Positions 36,779-50,644 of a stretch of DNA of 64,000 nt are shown one piece after another. Origin of the DNA: Abelmoschus esculentus (taxonomy: Eukaryota > Streptophyta > Magnoliopsida > Malvales > Malvaceae); assembly GCA_035048815.1 (NCBI GenBank), contig JAUCBN010000049.1, forward strand, positions 9,369,501-9,433,500. The letters run 5' to 3'. Positions within the stretch are counted from its first letter, which is position 1. Every line of letters starts with the position of its first letter. The notes below the pieces were generated by a model. That model did no database searches. It saw only the letters and a list, made by a program, of their open reading frames with translations, and was not told where the DNA came from. Made by a program: the position numbers and the translations under genes.

Positions 36779-36972
36779 TAAATATAGTTCCATTATATAG
36801 GTATGGATTTTTTTTCTATAAACATAGATTTTAAATTACTAATAATTTAATTTAATGCTTATATATTACTTTCAAACGTAAATACGTGATAATAAGATAT
36901 AAAATCGGTTATGATAAAATATTTTCAATTAATTTAAAATATTAAAATCTTTTTTCCAATTGATATGGGTTG

Positions 36973-37467
36973 TAGTAAGGTGTGCAAATTCATGTTCAAC
37001 TAATTATTAATAAATTATTTCGGTTGATCGATAAGTTTGATTCACTCAAATTTTAATCTTAAACCATAATCATTTAAATGATTAATTATTTATCTAGTTA
37101 ATCAAAAAATTTAATTTAATTTGGATAATAATTTTTTATTAAAATATAAAATTTAATAATATATTAGAAAAAAATATTTTTAAAAACGATAAATAATATT
37201 AGTATTTTTTAATATTAAAATTTCGTAAAATAAAATTAATTTTACTTTTGAAAATGATAAAGTAAAATAAAATTTGATTTTTAAATATAAAATAATAAAA
37301 TCAAATATAGTATTATAATATATATTATATAATTGATTGGTTCAATTACCCGATTTATCCCATATCATAAATTATAATCGAACCGATTTTTATATTAAAA
37401 ATAAAAAACCAAACCGAAATCATTTTATTATTCGAATAACCTTTTTTCGGCTTTTTTGCACACCCCT
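36973..37467. mobile_element. hAT-type MITE (495 bp)
   Basis: Right end complement AGGGGTGTGCAAAAAAG pairs with left TAGTAAGGTGTGCAAATTC. The flanking 8-mers are ATGGGTTG (36965-36972) and ATGGGTTA (37468-37475). Subterminal words are of AACCGA/TCGGTT type. Confidence 0.7.
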
Positions 37468-37967
37468 ATGGGTTACCGCTATTGAATAGACCGTTACAAA
37501 ACATATCGAACACATTAAAGTTTTGTTCCTAACAAAATAAAGTACTAACGTATTATTATTACTAATGCATAAAATTTTATTTGATATATTATTTTTAATT
37601 TTATACGATTTAAAAGAATCAATATCAAATGGTGGAGATTATATTCTAAAACAGATACTACTTGTAATCAATATTAGCTTGTTAAAAAAAAAAAACAAAG
37701 TGAAGAAATTTAGTGTGCAATGTTCTAAATTGGAGAGAATTGTTCATATGTTATTGGCTATACGAACTATTTCATTTATTTAAATAAATTCTGATACGTT
37801 TTTATTTAAATTGTTTTGCAAATATTTTGACGTGTTAATATAGGAATGGTGTGTTCAAGTCAATTTTTGGATCGTATAGTGGTAGAATAACCTTTTTAGT
37901 CCTTTAATTTTATTGATTTAATCATTTTATTCCATTTTCCTTATTTTTTTATTAAATTAATCCGAAC

Positions 37968-38513
37968 TAGAGATGACAATAGATCGGACTTAGATAGGAT
38001 ATTATAAAGTTTAAGTTCAATCTAATTAATAATCGGATTTTCAAAAAATTCAAGTCTGAATTCAAATCCATTTATATAAATTCAAATTCAATCTAATAAA
38101 ATATCTAAAATCCATATTCAAATCCAAAAAATTAAAATTCAATTAATTTTTAAAGTAATAACTCAAACAAATATTTTAAATAAAAAATAATTTTTGTCAA
38201 ATAAATATTTTAAAATTTATAGCACAAACAAATATTACAATCCAATATAAAACATATTAAAGTAACAACTCAAACTTTTCAAATCTAAAAATTTTAAATA
38301 TTTTTATTCGGATTTATATATGGATTGAATTCATATCGGATATAGATTCGGATTGAATTCGGATGGATCATGACAATATCCATATCCGATCCATCTCCTA
38401 TTAGGACTCAAACTTTTTTGAATTCGGATTTAAACTTTTTTAATCGAATTTAAATTAATTTTTTTAAAATCAAATCTTATTCAGATCAAATTTAGATTAT
38501 ATTATCATCCCTA
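37968..38513. mobile_element. hAT-type MITE (546 bp)
   Basis: Ends TAGAGATGACAATA and (complement) TAGGGATGATAATA. Flanking 8-mers ATCCGAAC (37960-37967) and ATCCAAAC (38514-38521). Many TTCGGAT / AAATCC words lie near both ends. Confidence 0.78.
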
Positions 38514-38521
38514 ATCCAAAC

Positions 38522-39208
38522 ACGACGAAACAACAATAATTTTAAAGTGACTTTGATTATTCTGTCCTTATTAAAATGTTGATTTAACAATTATTTTTTA
38601 TTATATATATCCGTGTTAATATTAAGGGTCCGAAAATATCTCTCACAATAATATTTTTTTCTAAATTTCGAACCCACATTCTCTTTTTAAGAATATAATG
38701 CACCTGACACTTTCTAGTTAATGACCGTCTCTCTATTGGGTCATCAAAACCTATTAAAAGCTGTAAACATAAATAAATAATATCAGTATTTCAATAATGA
38801 TAAAAAGTAATATTTATTTTATTTTATTTTATTTTATCATGACATAATAGAAAATGAAGATAAGTGACATCAATTTAACAACATCGTTGTAATTCGATCA
38901 TAGTTGGATCAATTAGACAAAAATAAATCAAGAGTTAAAAATTTCAAAGTTAAAATATTAAACTAATAAAATTGACGAATCAAAAAATTAAAATTTAATA
39001 CTCAAATTAAATACCCAAGGATCCATATTAATATAAATTTGTAAAAAAATCTTTTGTACTACACATATGACCAATTGTTAAATAATATTCTATAAATATA
39101 TTTTTATCATGAATTGTTATATATTTTTAACCATAAGTGTGACATGATCTATGTTTACACATTTACACAATAATATAAGAAAGAAAAAACATGGGAAATA
39201 CAACAACG
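38522..39208. other. AT-rich intergenic DNA
   Basis: Nothing recognised. Confidence 0.5.
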
Positions 39209-40608
39209 TATATATTTAGAGAGGTAAAAAAGTAATTATATGTATTTTAGATTGGGTCATATTAGGTCGAATTAAATCGGGTATATGTTATTTTAGGTCG
39301 ATTTGATGTTTTGACTCGATTTGGATTGGGTGCGGATCAATTTCAGGTCGAGTTCATTTTTTGTTGATTTTATTTTGGGTTAGGTTTATTTCAGGTCGGT
39401 TTTATTTCAGGTCAGGTTAAAATGGTTTGAGTCTGAAACAATTAATTGATGGGTTAATTCGGGTTCAGATAGTCTTCAGTTGGGTTTATATTTCAAGTCG
39501 AGTTCATTTCAAGTCAGATTAATTCAAGTTTCGAATGCGTATTAAATTTTAGTTTTATACAAATAATAAATTTGCTTTGGGTTCGATCATTTTTAGTGAA
39601 CAAAAATATCATTGTTATTTAAGATATTGACTGAAATTATAAAAGTTAGAGATAAAGAAGAATCAATTTCGATGAAAGAAATCTAATACGAATATTATAC
39701 TAAATTATAAAAATATAAAATAACTAGAGGTTAATTTTTATTAAAAACAAAATTTAGGATTCAATTGAAATATCTAACTAAACTAGAAGCATAAATACAC
39801 CCTTAAATGAAAAACCTAAATAAAAAGCATCTAAAGTATGAAGGGTTAAAAAATAATTCCCCAACCTAAATATTTGGGTAGGTTCTTCCCCTCCTTTTTT
39901 TTGATTCATTTTAGTTAAAAAAAACACGAACCATCTAGCCTCATCAGTTAAAGGAACGATTGTTGTTCCTGGAGGTCACAAGTTCGAGCACCCGTAATAT
40001 CAGCACAGTGAATGAGCAATCAATGTTTAAAGGTTGAGAGTATACTCTGAAACAGATACTACTATAAACATTATAGCTGAATAAAAAAAATAATTAAACA
40101 AAAAATAATTTATTAAAAAAAGAGGGAAATCACAAAATTTTGGGTGGGTTCTTCTCCTCCTTTAAATATAATAATTATTTTTTACGATAATATTTAGTCT
40201 TTAATAAGTTTCTTTTATATGAAATTAAATCATATTTATTTCGATTTTTTTTAATTTTATCTATTAATTTTAATATGCTATAAATTTAAAAGGTGGAAAT
40301 TATTTTAAATTGTAAAAATTAATTTAAATGATAAAAATTAAATAATATTTATTTTAATTTTAAATATAAAAAATAATAATTTAAATAATAAAAATATATA
40401 ATCCTTAAATTAGTTCTCTAATTTGAATATTAACTAAATTAAATATATAAGCTTAGTTCTCAATCCCAAGAACAACTTAAGTAATTATTAAATAAATCCA
40501 AGATCAATCACTAAATTTTTTTCTAAGTCCAATTTCCTATTCCTTAAACTAATTCCCTAAGTCCAATTCCTAAATTAATTTTTAAAGTTCAATTCCCTAT
40601 ACTAATTC

Positions 40609-41113
40609 GTAAGGGTGACCAAAACTCGACTCAACTCGAAAAAATCATTTTGTTTTCAAATTCGAGTTATTCGAGTCGAATTAAATAACTTGAAAAAAAA
40701 ATCGATTTTGAGTCGAGTTCAAATTTCCAAAGTTTGAGTTACTCAAAAAATTGAATAACTCAAAATTTTCAAGGTCTAATTACACATTTAGTCCATGTAG
40801 TTTTATTTTCAGTTTTATTTCAGTCATATCTTCTCTTTTTTATTATGTTTACATTTTAATTTTCTTTTCTTTACGATATGATAACTTTCTATAGTTATTT
40901 TTTATTTTATTTAACACAATTTTTATTTATATTTTTATATTATTTAAATTATGTTATTTATTTTATATTTCTTAATTTATGTACTTATATTATTGTATTT
41001 AATTTATCATTATTTTTATCTCGTTTTGACCTTTTCTAGATAATTTTTTTTAACGAGGCTCGTAATTTAATGAAATGACATATTCATACCTGAGGTATTT
41101 GATGATGATGATG

Positions 41114-41203
<90 letters not shown>

Positions 41204-41422
41204 TAAAGAGGGAGTCGTTTAAATTAGAGTCAAAATATACTATAGTATTATAATTAGTACAATTAAATTTATGCATAAACTCAAAAAATTGAATCGACTC
41301 AAACTCGCTAAAACCGACTCGAATCGAAAAAATTACAAAAAAAAGTTTAAGTTATAAAATATGTTAACTCAACTCGAATAACTCAAGTTTTTTTAACTCG
41401 ACTCGACCGAACGTTCACCCCT
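40609..41422. mobile_element. hAT-type MITE (814 bp), ACTCGA words and a microsatellite
   Basis: Ends GTAAGGGTGACC and (complement) AGGGGTGAACGTTCGG. Flanking 8-mers ACTAATTC (40601-40608) and ACTAGTTC (41423-41430). ACTCGACTCGAA-type words lie at both ends. A long (AAT)n tract at about 41100-41203 sits in the right half. Confidence 0.8.
41100..41203. repeat. (AAT)n microsatellite, about 100 bp
   Basis: GATGATGAT passing into about 30 AAT units. A poly-Leu frame on the minus strand here is an artefact of the repeat. Confidence 0.95.
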
Positions 41423-42937
41423 ACTAGTTCCTAAGCCCGATCACTAAACTAGTTTCATAAGCCGAAACTAATTCATTAAGCCCAATTATCTATTCCTTAA
41501 ACTTTTTTGTAAGCCTAATATTAATTCCCTAAACCTAATTCCTAAACTAATTCCCTACCCCAATACTAATTATATGAAATATAAAAAATAAATTTTAAAA
41601 TAGTATTAAATAATTTTTTATTTAGATATTTAAAATAATTTATAATACAATATTTAAATATTAAATAAATTTAATATATAATAATAAATTTAAAAATTAA
41701 TTAAACGTATAATATTTAATAACCTAATTGTATGAAATATAAAAAAAAATCTTGATTTTGATTAAATAAGAATCAAATTGAATAAAATATAAAATTAGAA
41801 GCTTAATTTTTGAGTGATCAAGATTAAATTAAAATAATTTTAAAATATATAATTATAATTTAATTAAATAAGGACCAAACTGAATAAAAAATAAAATTTA
41901 AAACTTAATTTTTGAGTGATTAGGATCAAATTGAAAATAATTATAAAATAAAGTGTATAGTTGCACGAGATTTGATTTTTTTTTTTTGTGTGCGACCAAT
42001 ATAAAAATACGCAAACCTTTTTACCCGACCCAAATTAATATCAAATGAATATTCAAATCTAATATTCTCTTTTAATTGATTATATTTAATCAAAATTTAT
42101 TATTTGATTAATAATAATAATAATTCTTCAAAATTTATTATACGTTATAATTCCCTTTAAATTTTATCTTTTTTTTTTTTTTTTTATAATAATCAAAGCT
42201 TATTTTAATTCTCTCTAAAATTTTAAGTGATATATATCTTTCCAAAAACTTTAAACTAAAAGTAATTCTCGAACTTAAAAATAGGTAACATATTTTCCTT
42301 CAAAATTTTCTCTTTTTTTAACAAATTTTTCCTTTTTTTACCAACTATTTTGATTTAATTTAATGGATTCTTAATTTAGATTAATTTAATAAAAATATAG
42401 ATTTAATTTTAAAATTCTTTTAACTATGTTCTTAATTTATATTCATTAGATTTTAATTTAGCTTAAATAAGTTTTAAGTTTAATAAATTAATTCATCAAA
42501 TCATAAACATCCCTAATTACATGTTATGTAAATATCAAGTCTTGTTAATATTATTTTAGGTCAATAACAAGTCAAGTATAAAACAAGTCAGATCAATTAT
42601 CAGGTCGAATTTAAAACAGATCAAATAAAATAAGGTCTCAAATCGATTAATATCAATTATCTGCCAGGTCAAACTTGAGTTCGAGTTCGTTTCAATCGGG
42701 TGAAGATCAGGTTTCAAGTCCACAATAACATATTCAAATCGAATTCAAATCGTTCTCAATCGGATGCAGGTCAAGTTCAATTACAACAATAACAAGTCTA
42801 ACTCGGGTTTAGGTCAACAAAAATTGGATACAAATTAGGTTAGGATCATTACATCCTTAGGTCAAACCAAATTCTAACTCGAACAGATTTTAATCGAATT
42901 TTCAAGTCGGCTCATTTTTTACATCCTTATATATATT

Positions 42938-43295
42938 GTGGACAACTACAAATTAATAATATTATATGGTTGGTATAAACATATTTTCCAAAAGTTTGTT
43001 TTTTATTTTGAAAAACCAAAGAGATTATTTAACTTTCTTATACAGCATAAGTGCAAATTTACTGTATTTCATGCACTGTGACAACATAAACAAACATTAA
43101 GTACATTGCAAAGGTAACTTAGTCACAGACACAAGATACAATACAATATAAAACATTGAAAAGAAAAGACATTCAGATGATAAAGATTATATGAGGCAGA
43201 AGGCAAATGTTTAATGTTCATTCTTTTGTTAATGTTCTAAACTGTTAGTTTTAAAAGCAATGTACCTGTTTCCAGCAGCGGCGGCTGTGGCACCA
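42938..43295. other. 3' flank of the BPM gene
   Basis: Downstream of the minus-strand stop codon. Presumably contains the 3' UTR. A minus-strand AATAAA-like word lies near 43003. Nothing else seen. Confidence 0.4.
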
Positions 43296-46200
43296 TCATT
43301 CTTCTTGCTGTGGACTCCCCTCTACGCCTTCACCACCACCTTCGAGCTGAACCCACAGACTTTGATTTTGTTCCCCACCGTTTTCCCAGGTTTGTTGCCT
43401 TACACTTCTGTTAATCGTGTCACCACCATCAGAAAACTGTGCCCACACGCTTCGGCTCTTTCCCCCGCCGCTAAATTCTTCCTCGCATCCTGCAACTGTC
43501 TTGAGTAGCTCTGACTGCAGTGACGGGCAGTTTTCTTTGAGATACTCAAAACCATCTGAACGCATAACAGCTGATCGAACAGAACATTCAGAAACACAAG
43601 TTAGGGTACCCAGTGAAAACTGTAATTTGAACTCGGCTCTTCAATTCCAGTGGTTTCACTATCTTCAGGACTCCCAAAAGAGCAAAAATCTTCATAAACA
43701 GAAGAGAACAACGACAAGAGATCATAGCCAACATCGTTTTACTATCTAGAAGACTCGATACCGGGGCTGGAGCCCAGCTAGAACCAAAAACTGAATATAT
43801 GAGTTATGACCCATCTCAAAAACCACGTTCATCCTAAATCTGAATGATTAGCGTCATCTCAAGACATTTTCAGATTTAGAATACACAGATATGCCATGAA
43901 AGGGAAATAACATACTTTTTCCATGTTCATTATACATGTGAATGCTAAGAGTTATTTCAAGACATTTTATCTTAAAAAGTAGTTTATCATAAACGGAACT
44001 CCAGACTTTACCCAGAGCATGGCAACAAGTGTGTCTATATAACGTAAATTTTGGAAAGCAATAAAAGAACCAAAGGATTTACCAACAAGATTTTCAGCAG
44101 CGAATTTTAAGCAAACAGCTTTTAGATCCATAGCATGATGACGATCGGCAAGGGCTAAAATATTTGCGACCGAATTCACGGATATGTCCTTACAGAGTAC
44201 AGACTCACACATCAGTCTAAGTCTGGGCAAGTCATATTTGTCTGCTGCTGCCAACAACTTTCCTGCTAATGCATCGGATACAGACAGCATACAAGATGAA
44301 CTAGTCCCAACAAATTCCTCATCGTCAATAAGATTGTCTCTGTATATGAAGTGTAGCAAGGCCTGCCCAAATGCACATAGCAGAGAATGTCAAGAAAATA
44401 AGACAACCATACCGAAGTAAACTCTAGAGCCATATAAAGAGAGATAACATGATTTTAGCAGAATTACAACCAAATCCAAGGAAAGTGAAATTGGGTAGAA
44501 AATGATACCTTAAAAACCTTGGGGTCCATATCTGTAACAACTATTTCGTTATTATCTTCTTCCATCCGATCAGAAAATTCAGCTTCAAATACAGGAGACC
44601 TAGCAACTAACACCAGCTTGTGAGCATGAAACTTATCCCCAAGCACATTAAAAGTAATATCAGAACCTTCTTCATTATCCAATAACATGCCAAAATGGGA
44701 GCCAATATCAGACTCGGGGACCTGTATGGAGTGCAACCTCGGGCAGTCTATTTCTGAAACCACAACACCAACAGTGCAATTTATTTTTAAGCAATCATCC
44801 TTGAGAAAATCAGATGTTTCAAGCATAGCCCGCCTGAAGAAACGCTTGTATCCCCTGAATAAGAAAAGCCATCAAAAGTAAAAATGAGTCGCATTTCAAA
44901 ACTCAGACAAGCAATTGCAATCAAATGATATGCTTCAAATAAGATAGGAGGAGAAGAAAAAACTGATTCTGAAAGATGTATTGATCGTTATGTAAACAGT
45001 AAACTTTACTGTGTGTATATATGGTAAATGTACTATAATCCCGTCATGTAGGGATCTTGTCCAGAACATTCTAGTCTATGTTTGTCTGATTTGTGCTTTA
45101 TATTGATCAATATTACTTGTTTTGATTTGGATGTCTTGTATTCTTGTACTTGTACACCTCAAAAAAAAAAAAAAAAAAAAATGGTATAAAAAAGGTATAT
45201 GCAAATGTTACACAAACAAATCTATCATAAACCAGTAGAATGTTCATAAAATAGGAAATAAATAATTAATATTATTATTCATAGTTGACTTTATAGTTAG
45301 TTTTTTAACAATAAATAACAAGTTTTAGCGGTGCAATAAAAAAACATTAAGGCGACAAACTCTTGGTAAGTGATTACTAGCCATGTAAAACAATTACATG
45401 GTTATGTTCTATGTCGCTCCAACTCTTCATTTTCACGGAAGGATTTGTGTCACACATATTCAGATATAAATATGAAAGCACAACCCTGTAAATAAACGGA
45501 AATTCTTAGAAAAATGAACAGATTTGTCAAACAGACGCATGTAACCAACATTAAACCCCATGTTTGAGTACCAAAAGTGAATAAGAAAACATCAAAGGTG
45601 ATTTAGGAGAAGAGATTCCCCACACTGTTGATATCCAATGATCATAAAAATAACTTATTGACTACAATCTACTGAGATTTCTTCATCTTGCAAAGAAATA
45701 CTAAATGTTAACTTGAAGGAACCAAGTATTTAACCCAAGAGATAAGCTAGTAGTGTGAAAGGATTATAAAATATCAGAAATTGGTCCTCCTCTACTTTGA
45801 CTTACTCATAACCACCATGACACAAAAAGATATATGTGGTAGCAAAACTCCAAAAAACTAGTAACGCATTAAGATAACTTATTCCTTTAACTTTCACATA
45901 TAGGAAAAGAGGGAGAATACACATGCAAAAAGAGTTATGGAAGTGTAACACTAGAAATTGGATCTCATAAATTAAAGGATCTTTTGTAAGAACCTTTTTC
46001 TCAAAGAAGGGTGATAGATAATACCTATAAATGTATACATTCATTGGTTTTAAAATGTGCGAGGCGCTCCGATGCGTAAAAGGTCCCTAAAGCCGAGGCG
46101 CGAGGCGAAGGCGCTCAACTTTCGTAGACGAGGCATCTTTTTCCTAAAAATTTATAAATTAACCATATAACTTATTTTGTTCTTAAAAACACAGTAATTT

Positions 46201-48141
46201 ATAAATTAAATATGAATTTAATCATAAGTTCATTATTTAAATTCTAAATAACCTGAAAACCAAATTGTAATAATGGTTTCATTGTGGAAGAAATTGAAGC
46301 GTTTTTGCGAAAATAGTTTTATTTTGATTTAAAAGGAGAGTCAGCTAAAAATAATAATATTAAACGAATAATAATATGTACTATATAATATTAATAACAA
46401 TATTATTAATAATAAGTACTAACTAATATTATTAATAATAATAAAAAACTAATAAAAAAAAAGAAAATAATGATTAATATATAAAAAACGCCTCGTTGAT
46501 AAGAGGTGACGCCTCGGACGCCTCATGTCTCAGGCGAAAGCACCTAGAGGCGTGTGCCTCTTGTATATCGCCTCGCCTCAGCTCCCTGATGCGTTTTTCT
46601 CAGCACCTCGTGTCTCTTAGCACCTCAGACGCGCCTTTTAAAACTAAGATGCATTTCATGCAATTTGGTGTACCTATGAGTTGGTTAAGTATTTATCTGC
46701 ACCAATATTTTTTCTACTATCTATTCCATTTGATTGAACATTTCTTATTCGTTATCATATGCGTCTTACGCCAGTTCTATTTCCTTAAACTTCACTGTCT
46801 TGCACTTTTCTTTTTTATCCCCATCTGTGGAATGAAATTAAGTCCACTTTAGCTTTCAAGTAAAAATAATTTCCTACCAAGAAGCTTTAACAGAATTTGC
46901 ACGTCATGACTAAGAACAGATTGACCATTTCTTCATTGTTCTACTACTTAAGACAGATGATCATCTTAACGTTTACGGACAAATTTATGATGGAACTCTC
47001 CCTCTAAAAATTGTACCAGCAGGCAGCAACTCAGTAAAAAGTTATATCATACTGCATGCAACTATAAGTTTAACAGTTTCTTTCCATCAGTACCAATCAA
47101 CATGCCTAACTACAACCTATTCTAATTAATTCCGTCTACTAATCATTCCTAATCTAACAATCCCAAGTTTCAATTCACTAATGATTATCTTTTCCCCATG
47201 TTTATTTATTTAAATATTTTGTGCAAATATTCACCCAAAGCTCAAAAATTTAACAACAATCATAAACCAATAAACTAGAAATTATCAAAATTATCAGTGA
47301 TTTTGGTCAGTACAAAAGGGACATTACGACTTGAACCTAAAATTAGAACTCATACCATCCTTTCTTCGCACTTGAGCAGAGGCCAAACAGAAAAATGATC
47401 ATCAATTTCCAGTGCATTAATTATACACTCTTCATAAATCATCATTTCCAATCTTCGGCTAATTCTTCAAAGCATCAATATTTCTCATTTACCCCCTTTT
47501 TTCCCAACACTCGTTTCGTTAACCCACTTCAAAAATATTCAAACCCATCAACCAGAATAATCCCCCCAAACCCCTAAAATTTAACAAGGAATTTACACAA
47601 GAATACAACCGTTTCCTTACTCTCTTAATTAACTTTCTCCAACCCTAATTTCCCTAACATATAAAAAGATTCTACCATAAAAATAAAAGCAAAGGCCATG
47701 AATATAAAGAACACCCAAATGATAAATAAATTAAAAAAAAAGAAAGAAGAAGAAACAATTCCCTTACCACATACTTCCCCTATACTTTAGTGTATAAGGG
47801 CCACTCTCAAGAGCTCGATCGAAATGGCTATGAACTTTATGTTTCCCCTTCCCACTCTGGTCCAAAAGAGTTAACTCGAAAAGGGCTCTAACATCCGTGC
47901 CTTCGCTCGCTAAAGCCACGAACACCGAGACATACGTTGAATGATCCTCCGGATTTTTTCCATCGGGGTAAAAGTAAATTGCCCATTGATAACCTCCCAC
48001 GGTGAAGCTTTCGCTGGCTATGTGTTTGCCTACGCCCATGCCTTTGGCTAAGGAATAGCCCTTGATTGTGAACCGGTGGGAGCCATTGACGGTCTGGGTT
48101 ACAGACCGGGAGCTCGTGGGCGAGCCCAAGGGAGAGGGCAT
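43296..48141 (-). CDS. BPM: BTB/POZ and MATH domain protein (BPM family), CUL3 adaptor
   Basis: Four exons, 48141-47768, 44854-44509, 44362-44083 and 43570-43296, with GT-AG borders and matching phases, give 424 residues, normal for the family. The MATH domain (about residues 17-157: TVNGSHRFTIKGYSLAKG, WAIYFYPDGKNPEDHS, ALFELTLLDQSGKGKHKVH, YTLKYRGSMW) binds substrates. The BTB domain (about 186-305: EEGSDITFNVLGDKFHAHKL, RSPVFEAEF, FIYRD) binds CUL3. A C-terminal BACK-like helical part follows (LLAAADKYDLPRLRLMCE, LKAVCLKFAAENL). BPM proteins are substrate adaptors of CUL3 ubiquitin ligases that degrade transcription factors in the nucleus. The wording is closest to my memory of the BPM4/5/6 group, and the exact paralogue is not settled. 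Intron 1 is 2.9 kb and contains inserted repeats. Confidence 0.92.
45000..45182 (+). mobile_element. Poly(A)-tailed retroinsertion in BPM intron 1 (3' end)
   Basis: A stretch resembling an mRNA 3' end (TGTACTATAATCCC, GTATTCTTGTACTTG) runs into about 22 A residues at 45160-45181. It lies antisense to the BPM gene. It is a likely 3' end of a LINE/SINE-type or processed insertion. The 5' boundary and target duplication were not found. Confidence 0.45.
46047..46644. mobile_element. MITE with GAGGCG motifs in BPM intron 1
   Basis: Ends GGTTTTAAAATGTGCGAGGC and (complement) GTTTTAAAAGGCGCGTCTGA. GC-rich, GAGGCG-repeated termini (46060-46135 and 46490-46640) enclose an AT-rich centre. A target duplication was not identified, so the superfamily is open. 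Confidence 0.6.
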
Positions 48142-49289
48142 GGATTGGGGGGACTTGTGAGGGTTTCTGGGATTTTGGTGGTTTTCTCGGGAAAGTGAAG
48201 GAAAATGTGAGGGGAATGATTTTGATTGTTCTGGTAGAAATTTGTTTTGCTTTTTAAATTTAATTTCGATTTTATTTTAAGAAAATTATATGATTAATTC
48301 TTTAAATTTTTTTTTTATAGATTAATTTAATAATGTTAAGCAACATCTAACATTAATTATGTTCAAGACGTTTGACTCCTTATAGATTTATTCTTTATTT
48401 TATTAGTGTATGATTAACGGTATGAATGGGAGGAGCTTGGTGTGAATTAGCTAAAATATATTTTTAAATATAATTAATAAAATAATCAAATTAAGGTTTA
48501 GTTCCTATACTCCTTAATCCTTTGAAATGTAATCCATTATGGTGAGTTTTTTGAATTTAAAGTTAATAAAATTCCGTTATTTAGTTTTTTAAAATTAATT
48601 CAAAGAAATAATTTGGATTGTTTGGGTTTAGGTAAAATTAAATTTAACGCCTTGAATGAATTAAAAAACAAATTAATGGAGATAACATTTGATAAAAAAA
48701 TAAAACAAAATCAAAATTATCCTAGAAATTTATAGGAGTATATAAAAACTTCCAATTTTTTATAAAAAATAAGATAAACTACGTGATGATTATTTAATTA
48801 CAGGGTTAATGTTAATCATTATATTTTTAATTTTTGTAATTTTATTACGTAATTAATTAATAGGTTTCAATCAAGCCATCGACCGCTAGGGATGACAAAC
48901 ATGTGGAACGGATGCGGATACCCCTTCTCATACCCACACATATACTCACCTAAAATTTTCATATTCATCACATACGACGGGTATAATTTTAACTCCATAC
49001 TCACCCACGCAGATACATTCTTAAATCCATCGTATTCGTTTGTATTTGTCTACAAACAACCACTAATATCGAATTATGTAAAAATAAATCATAAATTTTT
49101 GTAAATAATAGTAAAATTTTACATATTTTATTGATCGATCAAGTGTATATATATAATACATTTACACCAATATACATTTAACTACATTTAACTAACGATA
49201 GCTAACTTAACTAAAATATATTTTCACTAATATAAATTCTACATAACTACAATTAATTGATTATATATAGCTAACTAAGCAAAAGCATA
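48142..49289. other. BPM upstream region and intergenic DNA
   Basis: The first few hundred bases should hold the BPM 5' UTR and promoter. At 48887 the words TAGGGATGACAAAC and then GGATGCGGATACC look like the left end of another hAT-type MITE, but no right end was found. Confidence 0.4.
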
Positions 49290-50640
49290 TGTAACACTCT
49301 CGGTTCTGGGTGCAATACTTAGGCCTCAGTCTGACTCGAACTCAAACTTTTCAAAGCATTTCTAATTCAAAAGATGGTCAATTAATTCAAACCAATTTAA
49401 ATCAAATAGATAAAACATAATTTAAGTTCAAAAGTAATAAGGAGCTTCGATTTTAAAATACCAAACATTCGATCAAATACAAATGTGTTTAAAAGAGTGA
49501 CAACAAACTTAAATAGGTGAAACCTACCACAGATGGTGATGTACTCCTCCACGATCGATATTGAAACTACCATAGATGGTGCTCCTAGAATTAATTCATC
49601 ACCTAAAAAATTGCACACGAAAAAAAAATTCCAACTACTAAGCTAATGAAAGCTCAGTGGATACACCTCCACTCAACCATGATTTATGCAAATCATAATT
49701 AAATGTATGCAACATGATGTAATGAAAGAGAAAGGATCGACACTACCATACTCACCTAAACACATAGTATTTCATGTCAATATCATGGTATTATTAAGAG
49801 TATTCATAAAACATCAATATACGTATATATTAAATGTGTGGTATAGAGTCACTTAGTATCGTAACCCATACACCCGAGGAGGGTCCGGTCATTACTAAGC
49901 CTCGGATCCTACTCCTTGTCATACCTTAAGTGTAGTCCGTGGTCACTAAACATCGGAACTAACACTCCTTCATACAAGTGGTATGTAGTCACATAGCATT
50001 GAAAGTCACCTCTTAGATATCTAGATCTCGAACCATCATACTTTCAATATATAAAGATAACCAAAATCATCAAATACAAGCTTTCATACCAACACAAGTC
50101 ATTTAACCATAAAGCCCATATTTAAGTCATACACGGTGTCAAGGTTCTCATTTCTTAGTTTTATAATTTATTTTAGATATTAGGGGATCTACTAAGGCTA
50201 TTAACTCGAATTATTGATCCTCTAAACTCAAAGACTAACACTTCGATAAATTGGCATATGTGTACCGATACACCTACATGGGGTATCGGTACACCCCTAA
50301 TCAGTATCAGTACCCCTCCATTGAGTATAGATGCCCAAAATGCATTCAAAAAGGTTAAATCAACCCCGTACAATACACATTGTTGGCGTACCGGTACCAT
50401 AATACTAGTACGAAGACCATCTGTATCGATATGTGATCTTAATGGAATAGTGATATTGATACACGGTTGCATACATGTACACTTAAACAGTTATGAAATC
50501 ACTTAAAATGGATTAGAACTTAGAAAATCAGCTTTGTTATAACTACGCACACACTCACAAAGACTCATAGTCCAATTTCGAGGAAATCCTAGAACCTAAA
50601 AGAGGTCGAGTTAAGAAAAGAGCTCTGTCACGGCAAACAA
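49290..50640 (-). mobile_element. Gypsy LTR (Del-like), U3 side truncated
   Basis: Starts TGTAACACTCTCGGTTCTGG, like the CA end of Del-type LTRs read backwards. It shares the AAGCTCAGTGGATAC and ATGATTTATGCAAATCATAA region with the LTR at 11951. A GTATCGGTAC-type array lies at 50255-50470. It is cut off near 50640 by a different element. Confidence 0.6.
50255..50470. repeat. GTATCGGTAC-type palindrome array
   Basis: About seven near-palindromes, including GTACCGATAC, GTATCGGTAC, GTACCGGTAC and GTATCGATAT, within the Del-like LTR. Confidence 0.75.
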
Positions 50641-50644
50641 GAAG

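Larger units (their letters stand above)
39217..42929. mobile_element. Possible larger hAT-like element enclosing a MITE
   Basis: Candidate ends TAGAGAGGTAAAAAAG and (complement) TAAGGATGTAAAAAATG are flanked by identical 8-mers TATATATT (39209-39216 and 42930-42937). That duplication is low-complexity and could be chance. Both end regions are full of AGGTC/CAGGTCGA words (39255-39540, 42530-42860). No transposase frame is visible in the 3.7 kb. Confidence 0.35.

Noticed and set aside
41067..41276. Poly-Leu open frame on the minus strand
   Set aside because: It is the translation of the (AAT)n microsatellite.
43260..43749. Plus-strand frames opposite the last BPM exon
   Set aside because: The minus strand encodes a clear family-specific C-terminus with splice sites. 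The plus frames are shadows.
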